From: Cristatella mucedo
Taxonomy: Eukaryota; Bryozoa; Phylactolaemata; Cristatellidae
Assembly: GCA_009760855.2 (NCBI GenBank)
Contig: WPIO01000091.1
Location: 1,219,001 to 1,283,000, forward strand
Direction of reading: 5' to 3'
DNA length: 64,000 nt
The notes under the pieces are model-generated. The model did no database searches, was not told the origin of the DNA, and was given only the letters and a program-made list of their open reading frames with translations. Every line of letters begins with the position of its first letter. Position 1 is the stretch's first letter. The translations under genes were made by a program, and so were the position numbers. Below, piece by piece: positions 22,500-35,200 of this stretch.

Positions 22500-22609
22500 A
22501 ATCGTGGACACTGAGGATGCCTCTAATCCAAAGCGGCGGCGGCGGCACTCCCAGAATAGTCAGGATAGTGCGCCTCTTGAAAGTTCATCAGGCTGCAGCC
22601 TCGGTGCAG
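22459..22609 (+). CDS. SIRT1: SIRT1 exon 1 (start codon, basic NLS-like motif)
   Basis: The exon starts with an ATG in a strong context (A at -3, G at +4) and encodes 50 codons plus one base. It includes [19 protein letters not shown], a plausible monopartite nuclear localisation signal. The donor GTGCAG|GTAGTG leaves phase 1, which is what exon 2 needs. There is no database-level similarity that I can claim for this exon, because SIRT1 N-termini diverge. The assignment rests on phase, position, the promoter-like upstream sequence and the basic motif. Confidence 0.7.
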
Positions 22610-25600
22610 GTAGTGTAGCCGCAGTGCCCGCGGGCTTCGCTCTAGCTGCATGCCGGTTCGTGGCCGGAGCACGTTGGCGCCTAGATACTCAGACGCAACT
22701 CGCTGGCCCTATCGGCGTACCGTGTTGACGCAATAAGCCTTAACTACTGTGCCTATCCTCGTATGCTATTTTCCTATGCGTACTTATAGCGCGTTACGTT
22801 TGCGCCTGTGCTGCCTGCGTACTTCGTCTTTCGTTCCCGACGCTTGAACGTACTTTGCGCTAATGTGCCAACAGAAATTTTCGGCACCTAACGTCCAGTT
22901 CTTGTTTGATTAGTTTCAATAATGCTTGAATAGTGTAGCTTGAATAGTTTCGGTAGCTGAGAAAAAAGCTAAAACACGGCACCGCGGGCTTTTGCTGCGG
23001 CTGCTGAACGGTTGCTAGAACGGTTTCCTTGAGGAACGGTTTCCTTGATCCACGAATGTCAACTGTTTTTCGGCGGTGGTATTTTTAGGTCGCGTAATGC
23101 GGCTTATAAAAATGGTGTTTGGCGTTGCGCCGTCAGTTGAACATGCATATTATTTCACTTTCGCTTTTAAGTTTGGCAGCTTGCGGTCGGACGCAAACTG
23201 TGTCGTGTCAAGCTTACCTGGTTCTACTTTTGATAATTGGGACACATTTTTCTTCTTTACATCTACTTAGTGGTTTGTTCTTACCTTTTCTTCGCGAATT
23301 GTATTGGCTTTGCAGAAGACCGTCAGTGTCCTTTTAAACTACTCTATTCACGTCTTGTGATTGTTGCCTTAAATTTATGGTACGGTTAGAGCCCAAGGAC
23401 ATCATGTTCTCACGGAGTTTAGTCAAGGCTCCCTGCTGCTGCTCTCATCAAAGACACTGGGATAATGGTAATACGAATACTAATACATTTGTTTAGCGGA
23501 GAACTCAAATCTCTTTCTAGGCACTTTACATTTGCTGTACAGGAAGCATGATCGAATGGTTAGTGATAATATGCTCAATGACAACAAGCATAACATGGTT
23601 AGAGGTGATATGCACAGGGTCAGTGTGTGCAAATAGGGTTAGTGGCAGCATGCATAGTGTCAACACACATAAGCATGTAAAGGACGATTCACACGGACCC
23701 ACTAAATGTTGTGACAAATAAATGCGTTGTAGCTTCTTTTATTTAACTGTCAAGTCAGAGGATGTCATGACACCATTCAGAAATGAGTTTCAGGCTTTGG
23801 GAGCAAGCGAATTAAGGCATGGTCTTAATGGATTTGAGGTTTGTAGAAGGTGTAGGTGCACGATTAGAGTAAGACAAGCCTATTATTACGATGCTTTGCC
23901 TGTTGGGGGAGTAGATCTGATAGGTAGGCTGGAGCCAGAGAATAAAAGGGCCTAAAAGTGAGTGGCAGAACGCTGAGGTCGATTCGCTGCTTGATTGGGA
24001 ATTAGTGCAGGTCGGCAAGAAATGTGTGATGTGGCAACTGCAAAGCTCACGGCAGACAAGCCTAGCTGCAAGAGTTTGGCACCAACTGTAAGTGCCTGAT
24101 TACACAGGCCGGTAGACCAGCAAGCAGTGAGTTACAGAAGTTGGGACAGGAGGTCACAAATGCATAGACCAATGTAGATGTAGTATTCCTGCCAAAGCAA
24201 TTCCGAGTTTTAGCAATGTTATGTAGCTGAAAGTAGGCATACTTGACAGTGGAGCTAATGTGGTCGTCTGATAGATCACTTTGGAAGAGGACACCTAGAT
24301 TTCGTGCAGATTCAACAAGAGATATGCTGGCAGAGCCGATTTTGAGTGTTAAATTTCCAATTTCTGAATCACTTGGTTTGGAAACAAGTAAAGTGCAAAA
24401 AGTAAACGCTAGCTGATTCTGCAGCCTCATTTATGTAGCTGTAGAACCCTTCACGGCTGTCATCCTGCTAAAGGATTGTCTCATGCAGGACTCGACCCCT
24501 GAGCTAGGTTAGTAAAGTGTGAGCACCTTACCTCTGGGCTTAGACCCAAGGCTAAGTAGAGGCCGGCCAGACAGGCCAATATCAAAGCGTCAAAAGTTCT
24601 AGTCAGGTTTTACATTTAAAATCACTCCACAGAGTCAGCACTGTTGCAAAGCTATAGCGACCTTTTAGGAATGCAGGTTTTGTTTATTGTTTTGAATCTT
24701 TTGGCAGCACAGTTTGATTATATTAATCACCAAGTCCTACTTGAGCACTCATTTCACTTGGGAGTCACTGGCACTGAACTGTCTCGCTTAGGTCTAATCT
24801 CTGTATTTGCCTTCAGAGCAATGATGTCAACAGGTACTAGTCATTCTAGTAGCCTCTAAAGTATGGGCTGCCATAGAGATCTGTGCTTGATTGAATGCTT
24901 TTCACAATTTATACTCTTCCGTTTTGCTAGCAGAGATTCCTAAGGACAATTTAGGCTTTCAGTTTTCTTTAGATGACACACAGCTGTACCTCTACTTTTG
25001 TCCCTGCCTGCCTTCCAGCACATCAAACTTTCTTAACTCTCGCAGCACGTATTGCGTATCACTTGGGCAACAGGCTTTCTCAAAATGGACGACGGTAAAC
25101 CAACTTCATAGCTTTGGGCAAACCCAGTGTTAAATCATTAGTGGAAAAACCTAGTCCTCAAAATAGGCTCGGCAAGCTTTCACTCAGTGGCAAACAATTC
25201 GTTCGGGTAGTAAGAGGGTTTTCTATGACTAGCTCTACAGTCTACCCTCGTTTATTGCAGTTAATCGGTTCCAGACCCTACCGCGATAGGTGAATTTCTA
25301 TGAAGCATGATCCTTTATTTATAAATTGAATATTTTCGTAGTTATAGCATAGAAGACCTGTTTATGACCCTCTAAATACAGTTTTTAACATTATTAAAGC
25401 CCTCTGGACATGAAATAACACCCCTTTAGTCACCATTACTCTCGTATTACCAAATATATTAGATAAAATAAGACATTAGACGTTACAAACATAGCATTGT
25501 TATTATTGTACATTTATTTGCACACAATTCTTACACTCAAACAGCAAGCTGTGAAAATAATGCGTTTGGTCATGAAGTGATTAAGGTGAAGAGATGTACA

Positions 25601-26242
25601 GCACAGCAAAGAAGAGCAAGGTTACTGCTCCTCTGAAGGCCTGACTTCAGTAGGAGAGTTTCCACGCTCCATACACACAGTAGTTTTTAATTGTAATACA
25701 GGGGTGTATAATTGACTCAGACAAACGATCGCATGCTGTATCATTTTCACCATTTCTATCAACGTTTTAATGAATATACGTGTATTTATAAAAACGCGAT
25801 AGAGTGAAGCCTAATAATCATCTGAGGTACCTCTGAAATATGGGGTACCTCAGGGCTCCGTGCTAGGTCCGGTTCTTTTCACGGTTTATACTCTCCCTCT
25901 TGCTGATGTGAGGGCCAAGCACAATCTAGGCTTTCACTTCTATGCGGATGACACTCAGTTGTACCTTTGCTTTGATCCCTCCCAGCCTTCGAGCACCTCA
26001 AATTCTCTCAACTCACTTGCTGCATGTATTGATGACATCCGCACATGGATGGCGGGCAAATTTTCTAAAAATAAACGATGATAAAACTAACTTACTAGCT
26101 ATGGGCAAACCCAGTGTGATTCAGAAATTGGAAAGGCCGACGCTCAAAATTGGCTCTGCCAGCATATCTTCGTGCCTCGAAACTCGAAGCACGAAGTAGT
26201 GAGGGGCGTCTGTACTATATAGCCAGCTACACTAAACTGATG

Positions 26243-26288
<46 letters not shown>

Positions 26289-29200
26289 TTGCTCCTAGTA
26301 TGCATGATGTGATGTCGTTCCATCGAGATTCTATATAATAATAGCATAATACAGTTGATTTGTTTTGCACTGTAAGAGAACAATTTCTAGTCAGGAGCTT
26401 TACGTGTGCTACGAGGCTTGAACCCACGTCACCGGTCAGGCAATTACCTTGATCTTGGTAGAGGTGAGCACCTTAACCACTTGAGCTAAACCAACTGTAT
26501 GACCTCCCCTGTCTGGCCAGGCATAAAGACGCGAGCTTTTGCATAGTCTCTTCTGCTGTAGCACATTACACGGAACTTGAGTTATGCTGAAAAGGTCGTT
26601 TACTGAAATAGGCCGAAAAATACTTTTCTCGGGTATTATTGTTGGCAGAGCAAGCTGGATTTTAAAGCTCAAATGCTTTCTCTGGGGGCTGTTACACTTG
26701 GCAGCAAGAAAACGACTTTAAGCACAGACTTAGTGCCAGTGACATACTTTTTGACGAATCCTTGTTCGATGCTCATGCAGTGGCTCAGCCGGCTGCCTAG
26801 TTTGAACCCCATAGAATGACTATGAAGTGATTTCGAAATGTGGCTGAGGTTGTTCTGCCTGTATCAGTCAGTAGCCAGCCTTTTCAGTAAAACCAGGCCC
26901 AGTGTAATGTTCTACAGCAGAAGAGACAATGCAGAAGCTTGTGGCCTTTATGCCTGGCCATACAAGGAAGGCCATATAAAGAATCGTGGTTTACCGACGA
27001 AAGCACACATACAAACAGCATGTGTCTGTTTTTGGGCTGTCAATTAATAATTTCACGTGTGCTTTGCATAATATTAGTATGCTTGGCATCGTAGGAAACC
27101 CTATTTTTGCCCAAACGAATTGACAGTCATATCAGCAGCCATACTTCAAGGATTTTGTGCCCCTGAGTGTATCCTGTTTTGTGTGTGCAAAATCTGGATG
27201 TCATGTTCTAAAGTGACCTATGTCTAGACTAGACGACCGCATCATCTCCACAGGCAAGATTTCCTAATTTTAGCCATTTAACACTGCCAAAATGTAGGCC
27301 TTCATAGACAAGTGATCCCCGATTCAAGTTGGTCTATTCACTTGTGACATAACATCTCGACTTACCGTAACTTGGTACTTGCAGGCCTTCTGGCCTATGT
27401 AATAAGGTTCTTACAGTTGGTGCAAAACTCTGCAGCTAGGTTTTACATACGTTGGAAAAGAAATGGCAATTGATTTGGGATAGTAAAATGTGCAATCACA
27501 GCATGATGAGCTCGTAAGCATGTGCTGTAATGAGCTTACGGGAGTTTGATTCAGCTTTTAATGTGATGTCAAAGGGTGTTGTGAGGTCATTTCTTTTGCT
27601 CAGTATAATGTATCTCCATTTGCAACTGCACAAAGCCAGAATATTTTAGTGAGTGTGACGCCCAAGAGTTTTTATAGCCCAATTTAAGCTGAAGCAGTTT
27701 CTTACAGGGTTGGGAGTTCCAGGCTCTGGGTGCTTATGAGCTTAAGCACGACCTAAGGAATTGAGGTTGTTAGAGAACAGCTATATGGTACAATTCAGAA
27801 TGTGGTGGAAGCTGAATAGTGTTTCAGATAAGTAAGTAGGTGTCAGAGAATGGAGTGACCTAAAAGTGAGGGATATGGTTATGAAGTCGATGTGCTGATT
27901 TAGAAGAAGAGCCGGTGCTTAGCAAAGAGAGGTGTTGGTGTTGCTGGAAGTCTGGAATAAATAACCCTATAAAGCAGGTAGGGTGGCCTGCAATAGATGC
28001 TTGCAGAAGTCGAGATATGATGTTGTCACACATCGTGGACTAGCTTTGTTGCGGTACCCTTATCTAAACATATGCCAAATTTCCCTAATACTATGTAGCT
28101 GAATGGAGACGTAGACTTAATGGCAGAGCTGATGTGGTCATTTGGTATAAGTTCGTTTTGGAAAGAGCATCCCGATTCCAGGAACAAATTCAAAGGTCAC
28201 AGGTGAGATGCTGGCCAGGCTCGTTTTTATGATTTGGCTCGTCAGTTTTTCTCGAATGTACTTGTCAGGCTTCTTTCGCACTCAGCCATTAGTTTTGCTG
28301 TAATTAACCTCGTTCAAAGACCCGTAGGCAATTTATTGCAATAAGTGGAGCTGGTACTTCGGGTGCCTAAAGAGTAAGCCACAATGAATAACCTGATGGT
28401 TTTTAAGTGAGCTTCTGTTGGGGTTGCTTGTGTCGAGGTTTTACTTGGATTGTTGGTCCATTAAGTTTCGTCTGTGGCATGCTGTACTGCCCGGCACCAC
28501 CCTAAGTCCAGTAGCCTTGGCAAAAATATGCTTTGATCAATTATTGAGCTGTTACATGACGTTAAGTTGTGATGTGATATGTATCTCAGCCAGCTTGAGG
28601 AGTTGCACTACCCGTGCCGTATCCTTTAATGGATGTTGTCATTAGTGACATGACAATGCCAATTTTCAATGCTCTTGTGTGCTGAACCATCTGTTAGCAG
28701 GGTATTTCTATTTTGGTCCTGACCAGCTGCGTATTTGCTTGCTCCTCCCAGGTGCTTTACTGTTTTTCATGTAGTATTTTAGTTTGTGCAATTAACTGTG
28801 AAAGACTTATGCTAAGCACGCCTGCTCATAATAGCAGCATAATTAATGTTGTGTCCACTGTTGTCGTTCTTGCTCGATACTGGACCAATTGCTTCGGCTG
28901 CATGACTCATAATCCCTTCAGCGGTTGATTGGCTGCCTCAATTAAGAGTCATTTTCGTGTGACTAGAGGGAAATTTGTTAAAAAGTTAAAATTAAAATTA
29001 CTGTCCGTATGGACTGTAGGCCTATGTATTCGAGCACCCCCCCCCCCCCCAGATCGTTCAACGCCTGGTGCAGCCGTTCGACCACTCCTTGTGTGTGGGC
29101 AAGAACTTGTGCTTCTTTGCTGTGCAGTACATCTCTTCATCTTCATTGCTTCATCATCGAACAAGTTTACTATTTTCACAGGTTAGTGGTTTTGTGTAAG

Positions 29201-32200
29201 AATGTGTATGTAATTAAATGTACAATAATAATATGGTATTTGTGACGTCTAATATGTCCTAATGGGTAATACGAGTGTAATGGTGACGAAAGGATTGTCC
29301 AAATTATGTCCAAAGGACTTTAATAATGTTAGAAACCCTATCTAGAGGGCCGTGAACAGGTTTTTCTATGCTATAACTATGAAAATATTCGATTTATGAA
29401 TAAAGAATAGGAAATTTACTTATCCGGGTAGAGTCTGAAACTGATTAACCCCTATAAACGAGAGATGATTGTGTATAGTTCATTTGTATAGAACTTAATC
29501 TCTATTCAGGCGCTTCACATACGCTACGGGGCTCGAGCCCACGACCTCAGTAATCAACTGCATTCACCTCGACATTGGTTGTGGCGAGAGCCTTAACCAC
29601 TGGACCAAACCAGTGTGACATACCTGAAGTAAAACGCAAGCAACATAGCTAGGAATCACGCGTGTATTGATCTGTTGATCATAAGTAACTTGTATCCCAT
29701 CTTGGTAAACCTTGGTACACAGAGGTACATCTTTGCAACTTGTTGAGGTACATGCTTATATCTTCATAGATCCTTAGTGTAGCTTTGTGCCGTGTACATT
29801 TTGGTATTCTGCCAATACTCCACGGATCGATGCAAAATTGTAAATGTGGGTTCAGCTCTGCATGTGCATCAGTGCAAGTTTGGATTTTTGTTGGATAGGT
29901 ATTGATCTACTTGACTTCAAACATCCTCCAATTGATATTCTGCATCCATGCTTCATCATTACGTGTTGAAATTATTTATATTTTTTAGGTCGGTCTAGAG
30001 ATAAGCAACGTGTCCAGCATCTTTTGTGGGGTTTGACAAGTTTTTGAAGTGCGTTGTGTAGAATCGTTAAATTTTCTAGATGGCCATGTTTGGACTTTAG
30101 CCCGGACTGTGAGCCTGACTTTTCAAGAGCGTCAGATCGTCGTTGCAGCCGTCGTTACATCAAAAGATAGTCAACATTCGCACGATGGCAAGACTATCAT
30201 TCTATCGGTTCTCGAGATAGGAATCTGGGCGGGGGGGGGGTAAATTTTATGTTTTAGGGAAATAGGTCCCCAAACCCTTACAGTATCCCTCACTTTACCT
30301 ATCGTGGTCAAGGTCTGGCGTCTGCAACCATCCCTTCATGTGAGAATGGTAGCCTCCTGCATTCAAAGAAACCATCTCATTTGTGTTGCCTTACTAATTA
30401 CTGTGACTATGTCTTGTGTTGGACCTGTGACCAAATGCAACCATCGTTCACCATTGCCAGCTGAAGTCACAATCAAGCATAGTTGCTCTCTCGGCAGTGA
30501 ACGAGTCGGCCCCAGCTTCAATCAATTTGTGTTCTGGTCTGTGTCGACTTGGCATCAATAAAAATACTTGCCAACTGAAATATTTCTTGTGAGACTGGCA
30601 GGCAAGGTGTCAACGGAATGCTTCACTTTTGGAAGCTTGAATCTGGTCGAGTATCAATTTTATGAAATGCAAAGCAAAAAGCCATTATTTGTCTTTTGCT
30701 CGAGGCACGGTGCTGGCCGTAAGTACAATTTATTCTTCAGATGCCATTCTGCTATTATTACTTCTGATGGGTAGTGGCAGCTGCAATGCAGGACAATTTT
30801 GCTCAGTACCAGGGTAGATGTGTATGCTTTCAATTAACTAATCCAAGTCTCCCTGTTATGTAGCCGTGATGGCACACTAGGTAAGGTGGTTGCTTTCACG
30901 ACCTCGGTCCCGAGGTCGTGGGTTCGATTCCTTCGGTGGGCGATCCTTAATCGCCACTGCAAGCGGTGGTGGTAGCCGTAAAGGCTCTTTTGTCGCTATA
31001 CAAAAAGAGGCAGTTTAATCAGCTAGGATTTTTTATATACTATTAAGCAGCTTAAATAGTATTTGTAATTTTCGAAAACCCTATCATTTCCATGACCGAG
31101 CTTCGTTCGATTTGACGGTCGCCGAGTGTCAGTCTGCAAGAGAGCAACCACAATTTTGGCCGTTGAAACATCTGATATCCGGGTGAACGTGTTAGTGGTT
31201 GAAGTATGCATGCTAACTTCAGTCTTTAGTGTGGCACCCTTATTTGTTGTATAGTGGTAGTTTACCTTCTGACTTGGATCCCTGTTTCATGGCAGGTGCT
31301 AAATTGGATAGGCCGGTCGGTGGAACATCTTCAGTAGTCAACAGCCCGGCAACCAAAAGTGACCATATTCCTGACTGTCCAGGAAATAAGGAATCTCAGA
31401 ATTCAAATCCATCCTATCAAGCTAGTTCCAGTCCTGTGGATGGGCTAAGCAGTGGCGATGATGAGAGCAGCTTACTTGGTCGAAGTCCCAGCGACTCCGG
31501 TGATGACGAGGGGGCTGCAAATGAAAGCAAATGGGCACCAGCTGCAGGTGAGGCTACCTAGTCACTTATTAGTGCATACTTGACGTTTGCACTGCTGCTG
31601 ATACACTTGTAGCATGTTAACCAATGTGCTTTACAAATATCAAACTCGTGCCCCCATCTGCTAGATTATGTAGCCCAACTTCTAAAAGGATGTCCTCGTG
31701 AAAGAGGTAGAAAGCAGCAGAAGAGCCTTTGTTTGGGGCTTTTACCCAGCCTGTGGTTGGCAATAAAGAATAGCCTTCGGTAAGACTTAAACCCAGGTCC
31801 TGGATCATAAAAGGCATGCACATTGCTGCTGGCTAATAGTGCTACAACACCTCCAAGTGCTAGAGAAATAAACAGGTATGCTTTCTTGTTCCTGTGTGGT
31901 GAATGTAGATCTATGACCTCATAAGCCCCTGACTAAATTTGCATGTATATGTTGAGTGTGCACTGGGTTAGGTGGTTTATCGGGATTATGTATCACTCGT
32001 CCCTGATGCCTTCCGGTCAGTAGAATAAGCAAGTACTCCCACTGCATCCACCGACACCTCCCTTGTGCCTTCAGCCTCAGGCCCAATAGAATAGTGAACC
32101 TAAGAACCGGCTTCGTAAGTTGCCAAGTGTAGCCCAGCAAATCATCGAGGCGCTGTTGCTCGATGATGTAAAATTAAGTGACAGTCTGAGGTGTGTAGTG

Positions 32201-35200
32201 TAAAAGCTCCACAGTGCATAGAGAAAATCTGCTCAGTCTATGTGAGGGGTTGCAAAATATTGAAATTTATCATCTTAAGAAGCTCTGCAGGCACTTAAAA
32301 GTGTATAGCCTTGTAGAGATCTTTGTTTACTGCCACTGGGCATACCTACATCTGACTTGTTTTGGATGGGGGGTAGATATTTTAAATTATGTGCAATCGA
32401 TTCTCTTGTATTTAAGGTCTCAGTTGGATGATTTTCTATGCATTTAGAAAGATTGTGTTTGCAGAGATGTAGTCGTATGGCCTAGCTCGATCTGGGCACA
32501 GACATTTGACCGGTACATTGAGCCTAGTTTTAGTACTCTGTTATGGCACCCAGTTGGAAAAGCTTGCCCCCCTTATAAAACAGGAGATTTATAAGAGCAC
32601 GAACCCTATCATTTTTTTTTAGGAAACTTTAATAAGTTATTCGTGTACATTATATGTTCATAATGTATCTGTCTATAACTCAAAGCCACAGAAACTAAGT
32701 GGGTGTCACGCTGGGGAGTTTTCTATAGCACACATGGAAGTAGCAGCTCAGGTGTAAAAGCACTAACTAGGAAGAAAGTCAGTAGCAGAAAGGATGAAAG
32801 TTGATAGTAGATAGAACACGGGGTAAATTACAGAAGTTATATGAGTGTCACAAATGCAGGGACTAACTTGACTATCGTACTCTTGTCTTCCGAATTTCTA
32901 CAATGGTGCATTTCTTTCTATTGTATACCTGAGGCAGCAGCCTCTAAATCCCTTTGTTCAGCACTAAGGGCTCTGTAGTCTTGGTAGAGCATAATCATAG
33001 TTACCCAGAAGTTGTGCATTGGTCCTGCTTTGAGTTGGAGTTCTTTTTCGATACTCTGTCCCGAGGTACAGGGCCTCTCGTCACTTTGTTTGAAATTAAT
33101 TCCCCACGACTAAGAGTAGAATTGCTAAATTTCAACATTGCTGCCTGTGTGAATGCCTCTGCAGTGAGTTAGTTACCTCCTCGTGCCGAATGGAGCTGGT
33201 ACTTGTTTTAATTATCAGAGAAAAACGAGTTTTGGGCAGCGTCTGCGTTGCTATGTCGTAAGATCAGACTAAGACTTACTCTCTTTGGTAATTATCATTG
33301 ATTTGTAAAAATGGCCTCAACTGATTGCTGGATTTATATCGTGCTGCCACAGATGTGCTTGTACTGATTGTCGGAGCTCTCGAAAAAGGAAAGACGTGAG
33401 CCATTGTTTCCCTCTTCTACAGTAAAACCCAATATCTGACACCTAAGTGACATTGCAAGATCTTTCGAGAAATTCTTCATACTATAATAATAATTTGTAT
33501 CGTGCCGTCAGAGAACTTATCACTTTCTAGGCACTTTGCATATGCTGTAAAGGAAGCTTGATCGAATGGTTAGTGGTAGCATGCTCAATATCAACAAGCA
33601 TAACATGGTTAGAGCGAACAAACACAGGGTCAGCATGCAAACATGGTTAGTGGCAGCATGCATAAAAACGCGAAGAACGAAAGATTCACGCGGAGCTACT
33701 AAATGTTGTGACAAATAGATTGTTTTTAGCTTCTTTTTAAATGTCAAGTCAGGGTATGTCCCGACGCCAGTCGGAAATGAGTTCCAGGCTTTGGGTATAC
33801 GAACTAAAGGCACGATCTCCAAAGGATTTGAGTGTTTGTACGAGATGTAGGTAAACGATTCTATTCACGCACAAAAACATGCAATACTATGCTTAGCCTG
33901 TCGGGTGAGTAGATCGGATAGGTAGGCCGGAGCCAAAGAATGAAGGGACCTAAAAGTGAGTGACAGAACTTGAAGTCGATTTGCTGCTTGACTGGGAGCA
34001 GTGCAGGTCGGCGAGAAGTGGTGTGATGTGGCAGCTGCTCCGCGCACGTCAGACAAGCCTAGCTGCAGAGTTTTGGAACTAAGTGCCTGATTGCACAGGC
34101 CAATAGACCAGCAAGCAGTGAGTTACAGAAGTCGAAACTTGATGTCACAAATGCATGGGTCCATTTAGACCTAGTATCCTTGTCTAAGCAAGCCCGAACT
34201 TTAGCAATGAAGATTGCAGTTAGCTGACACTAGGCAGGCTTAACTGTGGTGTTGAACTGATATGGTCGTCTAATGAAAGGTTACTTTTGATCAGGACACA
34301 GATTTCGAGCAGATTCAAAAGGAAATCCTGGCAGATTTTGAGCATTAGGTTTTCCCCATTCCTGAACTGCACTTAGATGTCCTATAACTACTAACTTGGT
34401 TTTATTGTTGTTCGAAAGTCTGCTGCCATCCATGTGTGGATGTCATTAATACATGCAGCGAAGGAGTTAAGAGAATTCAATGAGGAGGGCTGGGAGGGAT
34501 CAAAGCAAACGTACGATTGGGTGTCATCTGCATAGACGTGAAAGCCTAGATTGTGCCTGACAATCACATCTGCAAGAGGGAGAGTGGAAACCATGAAAAG
34601 AACCGAACCCTGAGGTGCACAGAGCCCTGAGGTACACCGTACTTCAGCGATTCCTCGGATGATCTCTGTCCGTTCACATCAATGCACTGGAGTGTCCCAC
34701 AGAGATACGTAGCCATTGTAGCACAGTGTTAGTGATGTATAGGCGAGATGAGAGACACTCGAGAAGGACTTGGTGACTTATAGTATCCAAAGCTGCCGAA
34801 TGACTGAGCAAAAGAAGCAGAGAAGTAATACTTCTGTGCCTAGGTAGGCTATACGACACTTACTGCTGGATTTCAGTGTAGGGGTTTTTGCTAGCTGCAC
34901 TTACAGAGTATTATCTAGTATCATCTAGTAGCCACCACCTCTGGCCTGTATGCTAATCATTTACTGGTACTAAATCTTTCATAGGAATGAGAGCTGGCCC
35001 TCTGCCAGATAACCAGGACCTCTGGTCTGCATGGTTATTTATTGACCGCCACGATATACTTCTTGAACAGAGCTTTTGGGCTTGTTTGTTGCTGCTTTAT
35101 CCTTAACTTATTCCACTGTCTTCGGCATTCCTTTACCTGCATTGCAGCATTTCATGTTTTTTTCTGTACATTTTTGTTTAATAATATGCACAAGGATATG

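Noticed and set aside
30862-30945. Functional tRNA gene
   Set aside because: A and B boxes are present, but the acceptor stem does not close and the same unit with a body and tail recurs many times, so it is a SINE.
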